A stretch of DNA of 64,000 bases from Pseudo-nitzschia pungens (lineage: Eukaryota > Bacillariophyta > Bacillariophyceae > Bacillariales > Bacillariaceae), in assembly GCA_037355855.1 (NCBI GenBank), contig CM074763.1:4898001-4962000 (forward strand). Direction: 5' to 3'. The notes under the pieces were generated by a model. The model was not told where the DNA came from, did not search any database, and saw only the letters and a list, made by a program, of their open reading frames with translations. The translations under genes were made by a program, and so were the position numbers. Shown here piece after piece: positions 63,201 to 64,000 of this stretch (the first letter of the stretch is position 1; the number at the start of each line of letters is the position of its first letter).

Positions 63201-64000
63201 TTGGGCTCGTTTGTTGCATCTACTTCCATCGCGGTGTCCTCCTCGTTTTCTTCTTCTTCCGCCTCGTCTTCCGCCTCCTCTTCTTCTTCTTCTCGCAGGC
63301 GCTTCAGCACCTCCTCGATGTCCATGTCCTGCTCTTCGCGCAGTTTTCGCAATTCCTCCGGGTCCGCCGAGTAGTGGTAAGAATCGACGGACTCGTCGTC
63401 CGACCCGGCACCGCGGGTTTTCGTTTGTCCATCATGGTGCGCATTCTGGTTTTGCGTTTGCGTTTGGTGTTGCGTTTGGTTTTGTGATTGGTGTTGCTTC
63501 CGTCTCTTGCGGGCCGCCATTTCTTCCTGCATGGCCATTCGGAGGGTCGTCTCGTCGTCGCTGTCGTTGTCGTCGTCGCTGTCGTCGTCGTAGTCCCCCG
63601 ACCCATCGTTGCGATTGCGATTGCGATTCCGATTGCGATTGCCTTCGGCGTCGGAAAGGGGCGGGGAATACTCGTCGTCGGGTTCGGCTTCCGATCCGAG
63701 GCTCCCGTCGTCTTCCGCCGTCGAGGTCCCGTAAAATTCGTCCTCGTCCAGCTTCATGCGGGAGTAATCGAGGAACCGGGACTTTGTCTTGCGGCGCTTC
63801 CCGGAGGCCATCGCCAGGGCCTGCTCGATGGTGAGCTCGGGCCGCGGGCGGCGAACGCGTCGTCGTCTCCGTCTCCGTCGTCTCCGACGATTCCGTGTTT
63901 CTTCGTCGTCGTTGTCGTTGTCATTGTCGTTGTCCGTATCGGTGTCCTCCTCGTCCTCGTCGTCTTCGGTGGACACCACTCGGCCGTCACCGTCACCGGC
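57244..64000 (-). CDS. SWR1/SRCAP-type ATPase fused to WW-like, F-box and beta-helix (partial)
   Basis: Runs off the right edge (N-terminus missing). Exons seen: 64000-61352, 61246-58073 and 57950-57244; introns 61247-61351 (GTACGT…ACAG) and 57951-58072 (GTAAGT…ACAG), both phase 1. The N-terminal part is acidic with four copies of DDETTMIAEEKLGRD-type repeats. The SNF2 motor follows: LRRYQQVGLNWLVSL, DEMGLGKTLQ, LILDEAQNIKN (the DEAQ form of INO80/SWR1 proteins), LLLTGTPLQNNLMELWSLLH, a long insertion, CLIFTQMGKVLDVLEAFL, RSGGTGINLTGADTVIF and AQDRAHRIGQTRD. After it come a WW-like stretch (KMLFWYNEETGEAIWDTP), an F-box-like stretch (LPLKPLTRIMEYLVPFPERQ) and a right-handed beta-helix (…GASGIHLDGSDQAKVELLDC…). 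Extra-base shifts near 62640 and 62112. A role in H2A.Z exchange is inferred from family only. Confidence 0.85.
61769..62881 (-). repeat. Four copies of a ~40-residue acidic SWR1-type motif
   Basis: Copies at about 61769-61893, 62098-62221, 62360-62483 and 62762-62881 encode DDETTxxAEExLGRDxTYEEExxMLxRENELSVEELRAxY. They are nearly identical at both levels, with divergent acidic spacers between them. The copy at 62098 has one additional T (AATTCCTTCCACGG against AATTCCTCCACGG in two of the others), which breaks the frame. Confidence 0.88.

Noticed and set aside
1..64000. Intact transposons or retroelements
   Set aside because: No transposase, reverse transcriptase or integrase motif and no long terminal repeats were seen; only short palindromes and microsatellites.

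Overview
The window looks like nuclear DNA from a photosynthetic stramenopile, most likely a diatom. Evidence: spliced genes with short GT-AG introns (about 70-240 nt); a bipartite plastid-type presequence with an ADAF cleavage motif (18678-19109); a giant wall/adhesion-type protein made of Pro-Ser-x-x tetrads; and diatom-style membrane-anchored LRR proteins. The assignment rests on gene style only; no search was possible.

Layout: a divergent histone H4 (1045-1362, -); a disrupted unknown ORF (2142-2897, +); an ankyrin/coiled-coil protein (3683-5236, -); an unknown protein (6066-7031, +) convergent with a PH-domain protein (7502-10137, -); an EEF1A-lysine-methyltransferase-like enzyme (11296-12200, +); three tRNAs (Arg, Asp, Thr; 13292-13542) followed by decayed tRNA-like sequence; a VTC1-like polyphosphate subunit (14856-15955, +); a secreted beta-rich protein (16984-17913, -); a small plastid membrane protein (18678-19109, +); UTP6 (19258-21472, -); an ABHD10-like hydrolase (22673-24220, -). 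The centre is one very large six-exon gene (26278-35150, -) encoding about 2,786 residues, mostly PSxx repeats. It is followed by a CDF/ZnT zinc transporter (38204-40027, -), a 2OG-Fe(II) oxygenase (42252-44087, -), a multi-membrane/LNR/LRR receptor-like gene with 25 one-repeat exons (45314-52951, +), BCP1/BCCIP (53502-54605, -), a JmjC-like protein (55482-57056, +), and a SWR1/SRCAP-type remodeller fused to WW-like, F-box and beta-helix modules, cut by the window end (57244-64000, -).

The genes do not form a pathway. Some fall into themes: chromatin (H4 variant, SWR1-type ATPase, JmjC-like protein), ribosome biogenesis (UTP6, BCP1), ion and phosphate handling in membranes (VTC, CDF), and cell-surface proteins (PSxx protein, LRR protein, secreted protein).

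The most striking whole-window signal is a set of about 15 single-base frame disruptions inside otherwise conserved genes, including genes expected to be essential. Nearly all have the +1 (extra base) sense. Two fall in LRR exons that are 73 nt instead of 72, and one can be proved by comparison with sister copies of an internal repeat. Insertion-type assembly error is the simplest explanation; gene decay or +1 frameshifting are the alternatives. Intergenic DNA carries two dispersed palindromic word families, (ACT)n/(AGT)n around ACTAGT and CCGTAAGGTTAC/GGTAACTTACGG.
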